Of a stretch of DNA of 64,000 nucleotides, positions 33,871 through 46,348 are shown in pieces. The DNA lies in assembly GCA_036346225.1 (NCBI GenBank), contig JARFIW010001458.1, forward strand, positions 2,914,001 to 2,978,000, in the 5' to 3' direction. Within the stretch, counting starts at the first letter, position 1; each line of letters opens with the position of its first letter. The DNA is from Platerodrilus igneus (Eukaryota; Arthropoda; Insecta; Coleoptera; Lycidae). A program made the translations under genes and the position numbers. The notes under the pieces are model-generated. The model had not been told where the DNA came from, did no database searches, and was given only the letters and a program-made list of their open reading frames with translations.

Positions 33871-34749
33871 TTCAAGGCCAAAAACAAAGGAGGCCTATTA
33901 GGGTTGCCTGACCCCCTTCCTGAATATTGTGTTTCCGTTTTCTTTTTCGTTAGAAATCGCAACACGAAATGCACCTTTACTGAAGAAGATTACAATTTCA
34001 CCTTGGACTATACTACAAATTATGTGGTAACAATAACAAGAAAATGATAATTGGCAACGGTTGTCCCTGCGATCGCACAATTTTATATTGTAATTAAGTA
34101 CAACAGCCTTGCTAAAACCTTTTTTTCAGAGCAATACTGTGCTGTTCATACATAATGTAGCATAACTAGTTCCAGGTTTGTCCGTATGTCTTTGAAATAA
34201 TAGTCAACTAAGTAGTGTCAAGTGTCATTATGCGGTCAGGGTCAGCGCCTATACGATTGTTTAAAAATAAACCAAACATAAATGTTGAGCTTACATTACA
34301 GGTATGTCTAGGGTCTATAAATAAATCGACTTTGTATGTAATTTTGAGCAGGGAATGCGATTACCTTACAAGGTAATTGCGTATAATAAAACTATTAAAT
34401 TCATTCTATAGATTTTTACCATGAATGTTTCTCATTAAACAAAATATAAACAAAAGCTCTCATAATAGTTTCTTATCCTACATGTACTCTAAAACTAAAA
34501 CTCTGGAATGTTTTATAAATGTCTCAATGTGTCCTATTCTGAAAATGAGAAAGAATATATTCTTTATCTAACAGTAAAGTACGTCTATATTTTCAGTGAC
34601 TTCAGTTTGTATTCAGTGTTCCTTGGATGCGGTGTATCTTTAATTTGTGTAGTCTTAGTAAACTGTACTTGACTGGTAAATTAATAGAAGACTATAAGAC
34701 GTGTATGTTGATAGATATTGATTTGTCATTTTCCTTGTAGTTATTGTTT
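33871..34749. other. AT-rich noncoding DNA
   Basis: No gene recognised upstream of the BEL relic. The 5' half of that element (gag, protease, most of the reverse transcriptase) is absent. Confidence 0.45.
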
Positions 34750-37245
34750 TAGTGTTCATATTGCGTTAAACAACTTGGAATTATATCCAACTGCTTCTCG
34801 AGTAACATTAAAAGACTTTTACGTTGATGACATGCTAGGGGCTCTGATAACATAGAAAATACAATTAAATTGGGTAAGGAGGTTGATTCTATATTAAAAA
34901 CTAGTTGTTGACACTTAGGAAATGGGTATCAAATGATCCAATAGTTATTGAAAGTCTTGGGAAAGTAGATGCAACTTTGAACAATATTCACTTTGGTGAA
35001 AAGGATCAACACAAAACACTGGGATTATACTGGGCATTTAAATTGGATAAACTTATGTACAGTATTGATTTTAAGGTAGACGTGTCGAAAAATACAAAAA
35101 AGTTAATTTTGTCAGATATTTCTGGAATATTTGATCCTCTCTGTTTGTTGGGACCTTGTATAATCTTAGCAAAAATATTGTTGCAAAAATTATGGTGCGA
35201 GAATTTGGCGTGGGATGAAACATTGCCCATGCAAATTTATTCGAAGTGGAGAATATTAAAAAATGAATTTTTGAGTATAAATCAGTTGAAAGTTGATCGC
35301 CAAGTAATTTGTACTAATCCTGTGCAAATTCAAATTCATGGATTTTCGGACGTTTCCGCCGAAGCGTATGGAGCATGTGTGTATTTAAAAAGTATTACAC
35401 TTGACAATGAAGTAACGGTTTCCTTGCTTTGTTCAAAGGTGAGGGTGGCTCCACTTTAATATTTAACAATTCCTCGCTGAATAGTTAGTAAGGTGAAGTA
35501 TAGAATTGACATTTAATAGTGTGTCTTTGTGGTGTGACTCTACTATCGTGTTAAATTGGATTCAAATTTCTCCTCATTTGTTACAAACATTAGTTGCTAA
35601 TAGAGTCACTCAGATTCAAGAACTAACTGAAGTTTGTAGTTGGAGCTATGTAAAGTCTGAACATAATCCTGCAGACATGTTATCTCGAGGGATATCTCCC
35701 TTAAAATTATTAAACTGTAAAAAATGGTAGTTTGGTCCAGAATCTCTACTATTAAATCATAGTTCATGGATAATTCCTAATTTGCAGGAAAAAATTGATT
35801 TGAAAGAAATGAAAAAAAAAGAAAACATTTGTAGTTTGGTTGTCGAAAATGATGGTTTTTTCCTTTCAGAACTTTAGTAATTTTAATCGACTCAAAAGAA
35901 TTGTTGCATATTGTTTTCGGTTTTGTAAGATCTTAATTTGGAAAAGATCTAGATTTAGAGAAATGTTGGATGTAGGAGAATTGAAGTATTCCCTTTCCGC
36001 ATTAATAAGATTAGTGCAAAGGGAGGTTTATGGTCAAGAAGTAGGAAATCTTGAAAAGACAAAGGGAATTCGTAACTTAAGTCCCTTTCTCGATGACAAG
36101 GGTATCCTTAAAGTGGGGGACAGATTGCAGTTGTCAGAATTCAACAATGAAAAATGGCATCCAGTTCTTCTTTCAGTAAAACACGGATTTACCCTTTTAT
36201 TGTTTGAAGCGGAACACAAAGACTATTACATCCAGGTCCGCAAATGTTATTGAGTTCAATTCGTGATAAATATTGGGTTATTGGTGAAAGAAAGTTGGCT
36301 AGGAGAGTGTCGTTTAATTGTATTCAATGTTTCAAATCAAATCCTAGGCCAATGGGTCAAACTATGGAGATTTTACCCAAAGAACTTGCGCTTCCTTTTT
36401 CTCCTTTTTATAACGTTGGCGTTGATTATGCAGGTCCCTTTACATTAAAAACAAATATAGTAAAGGAACAAAGTTATCAAAATATTATATTTGTCTTTTC
36501 ATATGCCTTACAACAAAAGCTATTCATATTGAGTTGGTTACAGATTTGACGTCTGATGCATTTTTGGCCACGTTTCGTAGATTTGTTGCTAGGCGATAAT
36601 GGTTCTACCTTTGTGGAGGCTAATACTGAACTAAAACAGTTGATAAAATTTCCGAAAGATCATTTTTCTAAATTATCGAATTCGTTGGGAAATGAAAGAA
36701 TTTCATGGAAATTCATTCCAGCAAATTTTCAAAATTGGGGGGGGGGGTGGAAAGCGGGAGTGAAATCTTGCAAATTACATTTAAAAAGAGTAATTTGGAA
36801 CACTGCTTACACATATCGAGTCAGTCCTTAATTCTCATCCGTTGGTTCCATTGACATCAAGCCCAAATGACTATGATGTGATTACGCCGTCACATTTTTA
36901 ATTGGCCGTCGAATATCTGCACTTCCAGATGTAAATATGGTGGACATACCACTAAATCGTCTTTTAAGATATCAGCATACTCAGATGCTATATCAACACT
37001 TTTGACTACATTAGTGAACAGCAGAGCCGGCAAAAATGGTGGATTCAAAGTGATAATCTTCGAATAGGCCAGTTGGTGTTTATTAAAGACAATAACTTAC
37101 CTCCTCTGAAATGGAAGTGAGGCCGGGTGAATGCTACTGTTTTTGGACCAGATAAGAAGATGCGTGTTGTAAAGCTCAAAACTCAATTTGGTGAAGTGCA
37201 GTGTGCCGTGAATAGATTCTGCTTACTCCCTTGTGAAAGAAACTA
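34750..37245 (+). pseudogene. BEL/Pao retrotransposon pol relic
   Basis: C-terminal two thirds of a BEL/Pao polyprotein. The reverse transcriptase is entered late, at LKDFYVDDML (YVDD active site at 34820-34831), followed by the connection region (KWVSNDP; SDISGIFDPLCLLGPCIILA) and RNase H (IHGFSDVSAEAYGACVY, then WCDSTIVLNWIQ and SEHNPADMLSRGISPLKL at 35506-35727). The integrase zinc region is partial (CIQCFKSNPRPMGQ), then the core has VGVDYAGPF and LGDNGSTF. The third catalytic position reads WKAG where WEA is expected (about 36748), next to an 11-base G run. The terminal DUF5641-like domain has FIKDNNLPPLKW and ends at CERN (37245). Several frameshifts and stops; not functional. No gag or env was seen. 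Confidence 0.92.
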
Positions 37246-37314
37246 AAGGGTTTGCTTATATTATCGTTAGGTTATACACCTTTTTTTTAATTATATTGTT
37301 GAAAGAACCTTTTC

Positions 37315-37325
37315 AAGGTGGGGAG
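37315..37325 (+). promoter_or_regulatory. Putative polypurine tract of the BEL element
   Basis: AAGGTGGGGAG sits ~70 bases after the pol stop and just before TGTACAG. A purine run primes plus-strand synthesis immediately upstream of the 3' LTR in such elements. Confidence 0.6.
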
Positions 37326-37327
37326 TA

Positions 37328-37590
37328 TGTACAGAATTGTAATCAAGTAAGTTTTTGTTTTTGTTTGTCTATCAACTAGAAATGTCAAATTAATTTTCGT
37401 TCGTTCATTAAAAAAGAAGGTTTTGTTTTGTTTGTTATTAAATCGATTATAGTACTTAAAAATTTATTCTAAAAGTTAAATAATGATTGAACCCGCGACA
37501 AGCTATATGTAAATTGTTGAAGCATATACAATGTAAGATTAAAGAACAAATACCAAAGTTCTCATTAATTACGAGGTGAATTGCAACAGG
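37328..37590 (+). repeat. Putative 3' LTR of the BEL element
   Basis: Begins TGTACAGAATTG right after the polypurine tract. An ATTAAAG poly(A)-like signal lies near 37539. The end is uncertain (an ...GCAACA near 37589 would fit TG...CA). There is no 5' partner in the window to align. Confidence 0.45.
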
Positions 37591-37810
37591 ACTTAGAAGA
37601 GACGTGTTTATATCTAGCGACTGTTTGCTTATTTATAAAGCAATGTAATCTAAAAGTAAACGAACATGCATTGTCTTATGAACAATCCAATTAAACTTAT
37701 AATAATGACGTATATATTTAATTTTTTTAAGAACTTCCGACAAACTTTTTTTCTTCCTATTTTACAACGGTTAATCAGCAACACCTTGCCTATTATTTAC
37801 AGTTGCTTTT

Positions 37811-38200
37811 CGGGCGCCATATGTTTAAGCTGACGTTCGATATAGGGAATTGCAACACAAAATATAAAATTCGTGTAATGTTAATTAAAATGCAAGCATC
37901 AAACTTTACCTCGAATTTTATTGGCTGTTGTTAGTACAAATTGGTAGCATTAAACTGTTTACGTTTAAAGCGGTTGCGATATATACATGAGTGAATTTAC
38001 ACAATAGAGAACGAGCGCGAGTAGAAGAACTGAACAGCCATTCACGTCTAACTCTATTTATTGTTCATATGCGACCATCAAAAACAAAACGGGTAATTTT
38101 TTTAATAACTAAATACATAACAAGACAAAAATTTGTTATACAAGCGCGAACAAGTACAAATATCTTAGAACAACATAATAGATATTTATATTGTAAGTGC
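37811..38200 (-). repeat. Probable minus-strand LTR with Lys-type primer-binding site
   Basis: On the minus strand an LTR-like segment ends ...GCTTAAACA at 37822. Two bases later comes TGGCGCCCGAAAAG (37819-37806), which matches the start of primer-binding sites complementary to tRNA-Lys. Within the segment, still on the minus strand, are GTATATA near 37985 and an AATAAA near 37920, in the order expected of an LTR. The distal start is not resolved and no coding sequence of this element follows on its 3' side. Confidence 0.5.
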
Positions 38201-38229
38201 CATATAGAACACGTCTGGAATTAACAAGA

Positions 38230-39218
38230 TAAGTTGATAGCAAGATCTGTTAGAAGACGAATGTCATAAAATGCAAATATGACGTGTATAATATACAAGA
38301 TTTCTTTTAAGCCAATATTTTCAATTTTTAAATTAAAAATAATATCAATCTTTAAATTCAAACAATTGCTTTTTATTGTAAACTTTAATCTTACACTCTT
38401 CAGAAAATCCAAGGTTATTGCAGAATTACTTAGACTGGATGCACTAAAAATATTCCATATCTCTGATCACCTCAGTCTCTTGCTTCTATATCAAAATTTA
38501 TAGAGGATTCTAATACAATATATGTCAAGTAATCATAGCGATAGTTTTCAGTATGTATAAGTGCTAAAACCTTTCAACAAGTCTTTTTCTTTAGTGATAT
38601 ACTGGAAACTGATCGAAATGTGACACTCAGATAATTGAGTACTCTAATAGAATAATATTTACCAAATTTAATTTTGGATACGATAGCTATTTAAAACTGG
38701 GATATAAAATCTTAAGTAATTCGCTTCTAATGTTTATTATTGATAAATATAATACTTTTTTTTCTGCAGTTCTCAATTTATCAACGTGTTCATGAGAAAT
38801 CGATCAAATTCGGCTATTAATTCCAAAACAGCTAATTAACTTCTATTGCTTTCGACATGAATATATTTTTTAAAAACTAAATCAGGAGAACTTAACAATA
38901 TAAAAAGGGGAAGAAGTCATCAGGAACGTGCATTAATATTCGCTTCTTTTAGAAACTGCTCGTGTCAATTTTTCGAGCACTGCTACGTGAAATGATGATT
39001 TAGGGTATTTCTAATGTTGAAACTTCTTTCATGTTCGGTAAACTTTAACGCATGACCCCAATCTCTTAAATCTGCGAAAAGTCATCTTTATAGATGCTTT
39101 GTTGTTTTAAATAACACACTATAGAAGATGTTGAACGAAGAGCTCAATCTCTCTCTATATCAGAAACTACCTAAACATCAAAAATAAAAATTTGACTTTA
39201 AAGGATTTCGATTATGTT
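38230..39218. other. AT-rich noncoding DNA
   Basis: No gene recognised; the open frames at 38221-38503 are low-complexity. Confidence 0.45.
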
Positions 39219-39253
39219 CAGTGGCGGACGCAGGAATTTATATCAGAGGGGTC
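39219..39253 (-). repeat. Terminal inverted repeat at the 3' side of hAT element 2
   Basis: CAGTGGCGGACGCAGGAATT followed by a G-rich AGAGGGGTC is the characteristic end of ZMYM1-type hAT elements. It lies 0.24 kb beyond the transposase C-terminus. The opposite end is poorly preserved; AGCGCCCATCACT near 42551-42563 is a plausible decayed partner. Confidence 0.7.
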
Positions 39254-39479
39254 ACAGACCTACAATGGGTATCATTTACAAGAACTGTTTTAATGTCAAA
39301 AGTATATATGGCTACACTACTCTACTTGTATATATTATTGAAAACGTCGTAAGAAAACATGAATATAAAAATTCTGTTTCTCAGTTAACTCATGTGTAAC
39401 GTTTGTAAATAGTTATTATTTATATATGTAGATCAAAGTTAGTTGCGTTTTGATTTTGCATTAGCAATAATTATCAACA

Positions 39480-42290
39480 ACTTTATTCAAACTTACATTA
39501 TTGGAAATATCTCTTCCGATGGATGAAGGTGCTAAATCTGTAAGTCTTTCTTCGACCATTGTTGTTCTGAAATATGTTTTAATAAGTTTTATATACGACT
39601 AAATCTCCATTCTGCCGAAGCAATATTGACAGGCAATGTTAAAAATATTTGACACATGGTTTGTAAATTTGAATAATGAATACACTGTTTCTTGTAGTAG
39701 ATGTTACAAAACTTATATCATCCTCATTTTTGATTCTTTTGTTAGAAAGAAAATATTCATAATACAATAATCTGGAAGATTTATAATCTGCTTCTACTTT
39801 TTTGGGGTCTTGTAAGTCTTCTTGATAAAATTTTGATAAACTTTCAATACAGATAAGGTCATCTTTATTGAGTTTGGATTTAAGATGAAAATTATCAATA
39901 TTTTGTGCATGGGAAAAATAATCTTTGCTTGCAAAGCCTTGAAATCTAATATTGAACTGATTTACGATTTAATCGATGATGATATAATAAATTTCAACTT
40001 TAAATTTTCCTCAACTATCCAAGGCTTATCTAAAAGTGACTAGTCAAAAATTTCTTCGTTTTGATCGTGATGTAGCATAACCAGAGTAAATAATACATTA
40101 AGCGTATAATTCATTTGCTGCAATTTCAAATTGTGAAAAACATTCTTCAGTTTTGATTGAATAAGTTTCATCTTTAGAAAGTCAATAATTTAGTAGCTGC
40201 AATTATATGAATACGCTTTTGTCGGAAATATTATGACAGAGTATTTATCTCTTACAAAATTCGATACCAAATTATTAGAAGTATATTTCAAAAGTGTTTA
40301 GCTGGTTCAAAATTTTCGAAGCTTTTTAGGGGCGCAAGAGAGAAGCCTAACCTCACCATTGAGTACTTTTTGAATGGCGTTGTGTATGGCTTTTACATTA
40401 TCTCTTAATACGCCGACCGAACTTAGCTTGCTATACCACCGAATATAGGACAATCGTTTCAAAGTAACATGTTTTTTATTTCTGGAAACGTTGTTTCCTC
40501 ATGAAGAATATGTAGCCGTTGCAAATCAGAACTCAAAAATACATAAATAGCTTCAATAGTGCCAAAAGCGGTATTAGCCATTAAATTTGATGCTACAGCA
40601 TCCGACAATACTAAATTCAATTTGTGAACTAAACAATGTTCATAAAGCCTAGGGAACCACTTCATTAATTTTAGTTTGCACACCATTAATCTCTCCAGAC
40701 ATAATGCTTGCAACATCATATGTCTGGCCTCTAAAATTATATATTTAATCCTATATTCCGTAAATTCTTTACCATAAGTGAAAAAAAATTACTAGCCCAA
40801 AAACAGGGCAAAATATAAAAAACTTTTGTGAACATATCTTACGGTTAGGAAAAACTGATCAATTTTGCTTACATCTTTGGTAAAATCTACTATAATAGTG
40901 TAGTAAATAGATTTTATTACATCATTTACAATAAGCGACAATATGTCCGTACTCAGAGCATTTATAAATTAAGTTTGAATACTGTAGTTTAAGTTAATTT
41001 CGTTGTGATTACTCGTTTTTAGTGATGCTCTATATCGGGATGTATTTACTCAAAAATTTGACAAATTTTTAGCAATTACCTTTATTTGCTAATTATTCAG
41101 TAGTGCTATTCTGTTCGATGTGTCCCCTAAATGGTAGATTTTGTTTTGCCAAAAACAAAACGTATTCAATTAGATACTGTCTGACGATTTATTGGCTTTT
41201 GCTTTGGACTTTCCTTTGATAACTGTTGAACAACTGCTGTATGTGTTTTTAATCGGAATCTAGTTAGACACATATTGTGGTAAGATTTTATGCAGAATAG
41301 AATTTTTGTGAAGCAAATTTCTTTTAAACCCTTTTTAAATTTCTGACATCCATGTGATGTATTTGACCAAAGCGGATCTAATTTTTGTAATGACTACTTG
41401 GAAACAACTAGCAGCAAACACATAAACATTTCGTACCTCTGGGTGAAAAAATTAGCCAATCCTTTTTAAAAATTACCACATTTTCTTTTTTAAAACATCA
41501 AGTATAAACGGAACGTCGTTTTATGTTTTTTTCTATCACCATCCAACTCGACACTAAAGTTGTGGTGTGGGTTATCTATACCCAGTTGACAAAGTCCTAC
41601 ATTTAAAATATCTCGAACTGGAAGTGGAGAAATATTAATGTTTCTAAGTAAATAAACGTTAGTAGAATATTTTATATCATTATTAAATTTAGTCACTGCA
41701 GACATATCTAATTTAAAGTATTTTGGACAGTTGGCACTGATTGAGTGTATAGAGATTGGGAAGATTAATTTTCAATTTTCTGAATTCTGATGAAGACTTT
41801 TCCAAGTTATTAAAAAATTATATATCTGATATAGGCGATGACACTGACGGCGGTTGCTCCTCTATTTGATTCCCAATTTTTGTAAAGTAAATTATGGACG
41901 TTAAACAAGAGTAATAAGGATGCAAATGTACTGCACTAACCTGCAACATGCATAATCAGTAACATAGAAAGATCCTGAAAAGCCACGACCATTTGTAGGC
42001 GATAGGATCTAAGTAACAGTTTTTGAAATTTTTACCTTGGTAGCCCTAATCGTCTAATACTTTATTAATTTCACCAACAAAAAAATTAATTTTCTACACT
42101 TGCTAAGCACTATTTTCCATTTCAGAAAAAACACTGGGAACGTTTTGTGTATACTTTTGAATTTGTTCGAAAGCAATGTTTTTCAGTTTCTGGGAACCAC
42201 TAATTTTTGTTCTTTTTAACGACCGTTGATCCAGGAATATATATTTTGGATAATCTCTCTTCTTAATCATATTTAAAACCCACAATACGA
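39480..42290 (-). pseudogene. hAT transposase relic, ZMYM1-like
   Basis: Reads leftward. Near 42200 the N-terminus shows SGSQKLKN...EQIQKY...PSVFSE, like the linker after the start in ZMYM1-type proteins. Around 41200-41100 is LAKQNLPFRGH; near 40925-40840 the DDE first block (KSIYYTIIVDFTKDVSKIDQ); near 40735-40660 RGQTYDVASIMSGEINGVQ, a hallmark block; after a frameshift EHCLVHKLNLVLSDAVA (40660-40600); and at 39600-39500 the C-terminal hAT dimerisation block KLIKTYFRTTMVEERLTDLA. The many frameshifts and stops rule out function. The N-terminal TTF-type zinc region was not resolved. Together with the terminal repeat at 39219 this is a complete but dead element of ~3.3 kb. Confidence 0.87.
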
Positions 42291-42550
42291 TAACAATAAA
42301 CCTACTAATTATTTGCTCTACACTACCTACTATGTATAGCTTTCTAAAAAGTTCTAAAGCTCTTGAAGTTTTAAATAATGCACTGCTGTTTAATTTCTCT
42401 ACACGGTTTAACCTACTTTTATAAACTGTTTAAAAAACAAGACACTAAATCTTTACACAAGGCTCCAATTTTTAAGTGAAGAGTGACAGCCTACACAATG
42501 CTATAACGCCCAAGCGAGAAAGTGAAAGACCTAATAATAATTGCTACCAT

Positions 42551-42566
42551 AGCGCCCATCACTTAT
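42551..42566 (-). repeat. Candidate decayed 5' terminal repeat of hAT element 2
   Basis: AGCGCCCATCACTT read in reverse (AAGTGATGGGCGCT) resembles the CAGTGGCGGACGC end at 39219. A weak 8-base direct-repeat match (ATTATGTT at 39211 and CTTATGGT at 42562) overlaps it. Low confidence because of decay. Confidence 0.3.
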
Positions 42567-42779
42567 GGTCAGTGGCATTGGCATGTGTGTCGTGTAAAGT
42601 ACTTAAACTATACTTCTAGCAAAGAAAGAATGAGATTAGTTACCTGCACGGTAAAGTAATGCGCTTTAGATGTTTAAATCCATATTTCTGTAGTGGAACA
42701 TGTTATTATGCAATGTTTACGTTTGATATATACAAATTATGCATATTACGTCACTACCGAACCTCAAAATTTTTTAGCA

Positions 42780-44410
42780 TGTGATTTTCGTTTGCAGGGT
42801 ATCGCTGGAGTAGCTCTGACTAGGTTTCAACAATATTCTGTGGGGGTTCCACTTACTTTGGTATCAGGCTTCACAATACGTAGTAAACTTGGTGAAAGCT
42901 TTCACTATGTTCATCACTCAAAGGAACTAGATTTGGGGGAGAGGAGAGGTTCAAATGCAGGTGAAAAAAACAAATTCTCAAAGACATGTTGCAATCCATA
43001 TCGCATTATGTGAAATTAAAAGATTCACAATTTGTTCGTAATTTTTTGCCCTTATAGTTTCGATGAAATTGCACTACACATTTTTAAACAGTACCCTTGC
43101 AGCGCCCTTGATCTCGGTCATTTTTAAAACACACAGTCCCTTATGATGTGACAAATTTGTGGCCCAGTAAAATTTTTTCTTTTATTATTGCATTATTCAG
43201 TTTTGTAAATTCTTCTCTCAGTTAGTAAAATTCTTCACCATCTTCATTTAAAACTATAACAAAGTTTTTCATTTAGTACCAAATTTATGTGTTGGGGTGG
43301 TAGCAGAACTTTGTTTGTATAAACGAAAGGAATATTTGTAACATCATTCATCTCCAGGAATAAGTTTTCTCTCATTTTCCAGTCTTGTATAAAGTAGCGT
43401 TTGTCCTTTGCTCTGCTGTCCCAATCGCATAGAAGTCGGCAGTACTTCGTGTAATTCAATTGCATTTTTAACGCAAGTTTTATGACCTTTAAATCAACAC
43501 ATATGCTGCATCCATGTTCTGAATATTTAATTTTTGTTAAATAAAATTTTCAAATTGTCACAGTTTTTCTTCAAATATACTGCTTCAGCAATAGGGATAG
43601 AGGGATACGGGTTTGCATTGTTGAAGAGAATTCTTTTCAAGCTTAGAGTATATGAGTCTACTCATTAGTTTTGTATTTACATACTAATGCATCCGTTAGC
43701 CCAGGAACATCTACATAGCACATCAACCGATCACACGATGTAAAAAGAATGAAAAGAATCTTGTTTACGTTTCCGATATGTGGAAATATGCGTACCACTC
43801 TGTAATAAATTACAACCTTGCAACCTGAATTTTAACAGTTGTACTTGAGCTTTTGACAAATTAAAATACCATACTAAGTCGTTAAGCTCATCTTGTGTAA
43901 GAAAAGGTGCAGTATCTATATAAAATAGTTAGAAATCAATATCTATGATTTCTTCCGCAGGTTCAACAGTATTATGTTCAGCAGCATCAAGTGTATATAA
44001 TTCAGGACGTTTGGGGACAGATTAGTTCTGGCTGTGAAGAACTGGTCTGAAAGCTGATTGGAGGTTTGGGTTCTGTGAGTTCGACTTCAGAGAAATTCCA
44101 GATAGATTAGTCAAGCATAAATAACAATCAGTAACATTATTCTTAGGTTTTCTCCAACCATAGGTACTGCAAAAGGCTTTAACTTGCGAGTACCGTTGAG
44201 CCATACTATTAAATGCACAGCACACGTTGCGCAATTGATATGCCGCGCCTAAAGTTTATCCCGTTCTTTTAGTTTGCTTCCAAATAAAGCTCAACAGTTT
44301 TTCAAATCAACGCTTATTGTCTTTGTAAAATTTGATCGTAAATTCGCCACATACGTAACAAAACTTATCCGATTGATTTAAAACTTTGCGAGTCCATCGG
44401 CGACATATAC
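42780..44410 (-). pseudogene. Relic of an uncharacterised repetitive ORF family
   Basis: I recognise, in order on the minus strand, the conserved blocks of a multi-copy uncharacterised protein seen in insect, hydra and other invertebrate genomes. KFCYVCGEFTIKFYKDNKR and LGAAYQLRNVCC lie near 44395-44220; AFCSTYGWRKPKNNVTDCYL, CLTNLSG and PNLQSAFRPV at 44180-44040; LFNNANPYPSIPIAEAVYLK near 43630-43570; NYTKYCRLLCDWDSRAKDKR and KVLLPPQHINLVLN at 43465-43260; and NMSLRICFFHLHLN...LSDEHSESFHQ near 42990-42890. Paired Cys motifs (CYVC, CYLC, CRLLC) suggest metal binding. Its function and mobilising mechanism are unknown to me; dispersed copies imply a transposon. Frameshifts and stops make it dead. 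It lies immediately upstream of hAT element 2, same strand, but seems a separate insertion. Confidence 0.8.
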
Positions 44411-46348
44411 TGTAGCGTAAAATATTATTTCCTAATTTATATTTTATACTTATTTATGAAGGCGTTTAGGATATCTACTGCTGCTCATCCTATCCGCGTC
44501 GCTTATATGTCTTTTAGATTACCTTTCCATTATTTCTAAAATTTTCGTCGGATATTACGATGCTTTTTGCACTCCAATGATGAGTCACTCGTCGGATTGC
44601 GTTTGGTATAGTATGTTATAAATGGTCTTTAACAAATATTTCAATACGTGAGGTTGATACGAAACATTTATGTGCAAATTCCATTTCAACTACCAAAAAT
44701 ACACAAAAAACACCTATCAGACCTTACGAACCAAAAATCGTGTAACTCTGAGTTATATTAAATGCGTGTAGTGTATGGATTGTTTATTGTGCTTGGTTAG
44801 GAATAGTTAAATTGTTTATTAAAGGATATGTAAAATATTCTTTCTATGCCACAATATTTTATAAATTCGACGGTGACCAAAATTACTATAAGTTTAGATA
44901 TTAGTACTGCTTTTTTACAAATTTTTAAAGCATTCCAAACGATTGTTGGACACACTACCTTTTTTTTTCAATGTTTGTGGTAATTTGTAGTACAATGATG
45001 GATATTTATTTAAGATTGGCAAACATTAGTTAGTTTGCCAAATTTTTTGTAAATATACAAAGCACTCTTAAACTACCTGCGACAGATTCTAGATTTTACA
45101 CATTAAAGTTTGTTTAATTATTATTTTGACTAATTACTGTCTGCAACGTTTAGGTTAGGTGCTTGCGATATGGAATAGAAAAATTGCTCTACGTTCAGCA
45201 AGCAACCCTAATTCTGTTTTCCACTTTAAGCTAAGTACTTTTATCGAAAACTAACCTCATTTATTTACTAAGGCCTGAGGTATAAACTGTCATCAAAATT
45301 AATATTGTAGCTAGAGGTCATTAAGTTCTACGTAACTTCATTTATGGGGCAGCAACATAACTGCATTAGTCGCATCTTCAGGTATTACTTATGGTTGTCT
45401 CCTTTGCTATATCGTTTAATGAAATTATCTTGTGTATTTATACACCTTGGGGAAAGGTTACATAAAATAATATTTTAACACAGTATATCATTATCTCAAT
45501 ACCTCATATGCCTGCTTTTAATATTAAATACTTTCATTAATTATTGCAATAATTTTGCTTTTAAAATCATTGCAATATCATTGGTTGACACGTTGAGACG
45601 ATACAGCGATACTGAGTTGTATATTAAATCCTTAGAGATTTATACTTATTTGATTTTATAGTTTTTTAAGCAGGTATAGCTTTGATGAATAGCGGTTATC
45701 AAGAACAGACGATTTCCCAACTGTTGCCCATGTTGGAACTAGGAACAAATTCTTTTTAGTGTAAATACTGCTTTTTTACTTTATAAAGGAACTTGTGTGT
45801 TTGTGCACAAAAAGGATTTTAAATTCGAATCTCAATAAACACTATCAAAGGGAGGAAGCGGGGAAAAAGATCGCTCTTAGGTTGAATTTATTATAGTTCC
45901 CTTACCTTTTCGTATAAAAATTTAAATCAAATAAATTCCCTTAAGATAGCCGTGAAAGTCTGAGTTAATAATAATGTTTGTGCTAGATTATACCTTTTAG
46001 AGTAAGTTTTGCCGCTTATAATTCTAATGCTAAGTTGAAATAATCAAAAATAACTTTATATGGTTTGTTATTACACAAAAGTGCTAGATGCGTGTTATTC
46101 TTACAACGATTTATAAAATTTTCTGATATACTCCATCGCTCTTCAGAAGACTAACAGAGTTGAAACAGATTTTCTAGAAAGGGCACAAATATAATTTAGC
46201 TAAAATCGGATCCAAGTTTTTGTCGTACGATTAATGTTGTATAAGACTGTTTGAACAAGTAAAGACTAATTTTCCAGTCCAATTCTTGATTTGATTAAGT
46301 TATTTTGTTTACAAGATATTTCTAAAGCGGCTGCATTCAAAAGCATAG
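44411..46348. other. AT-rich noncoding DNA
   Basis: No gene, RNA or repeat recognised on either strand. Confidence 0.45.
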
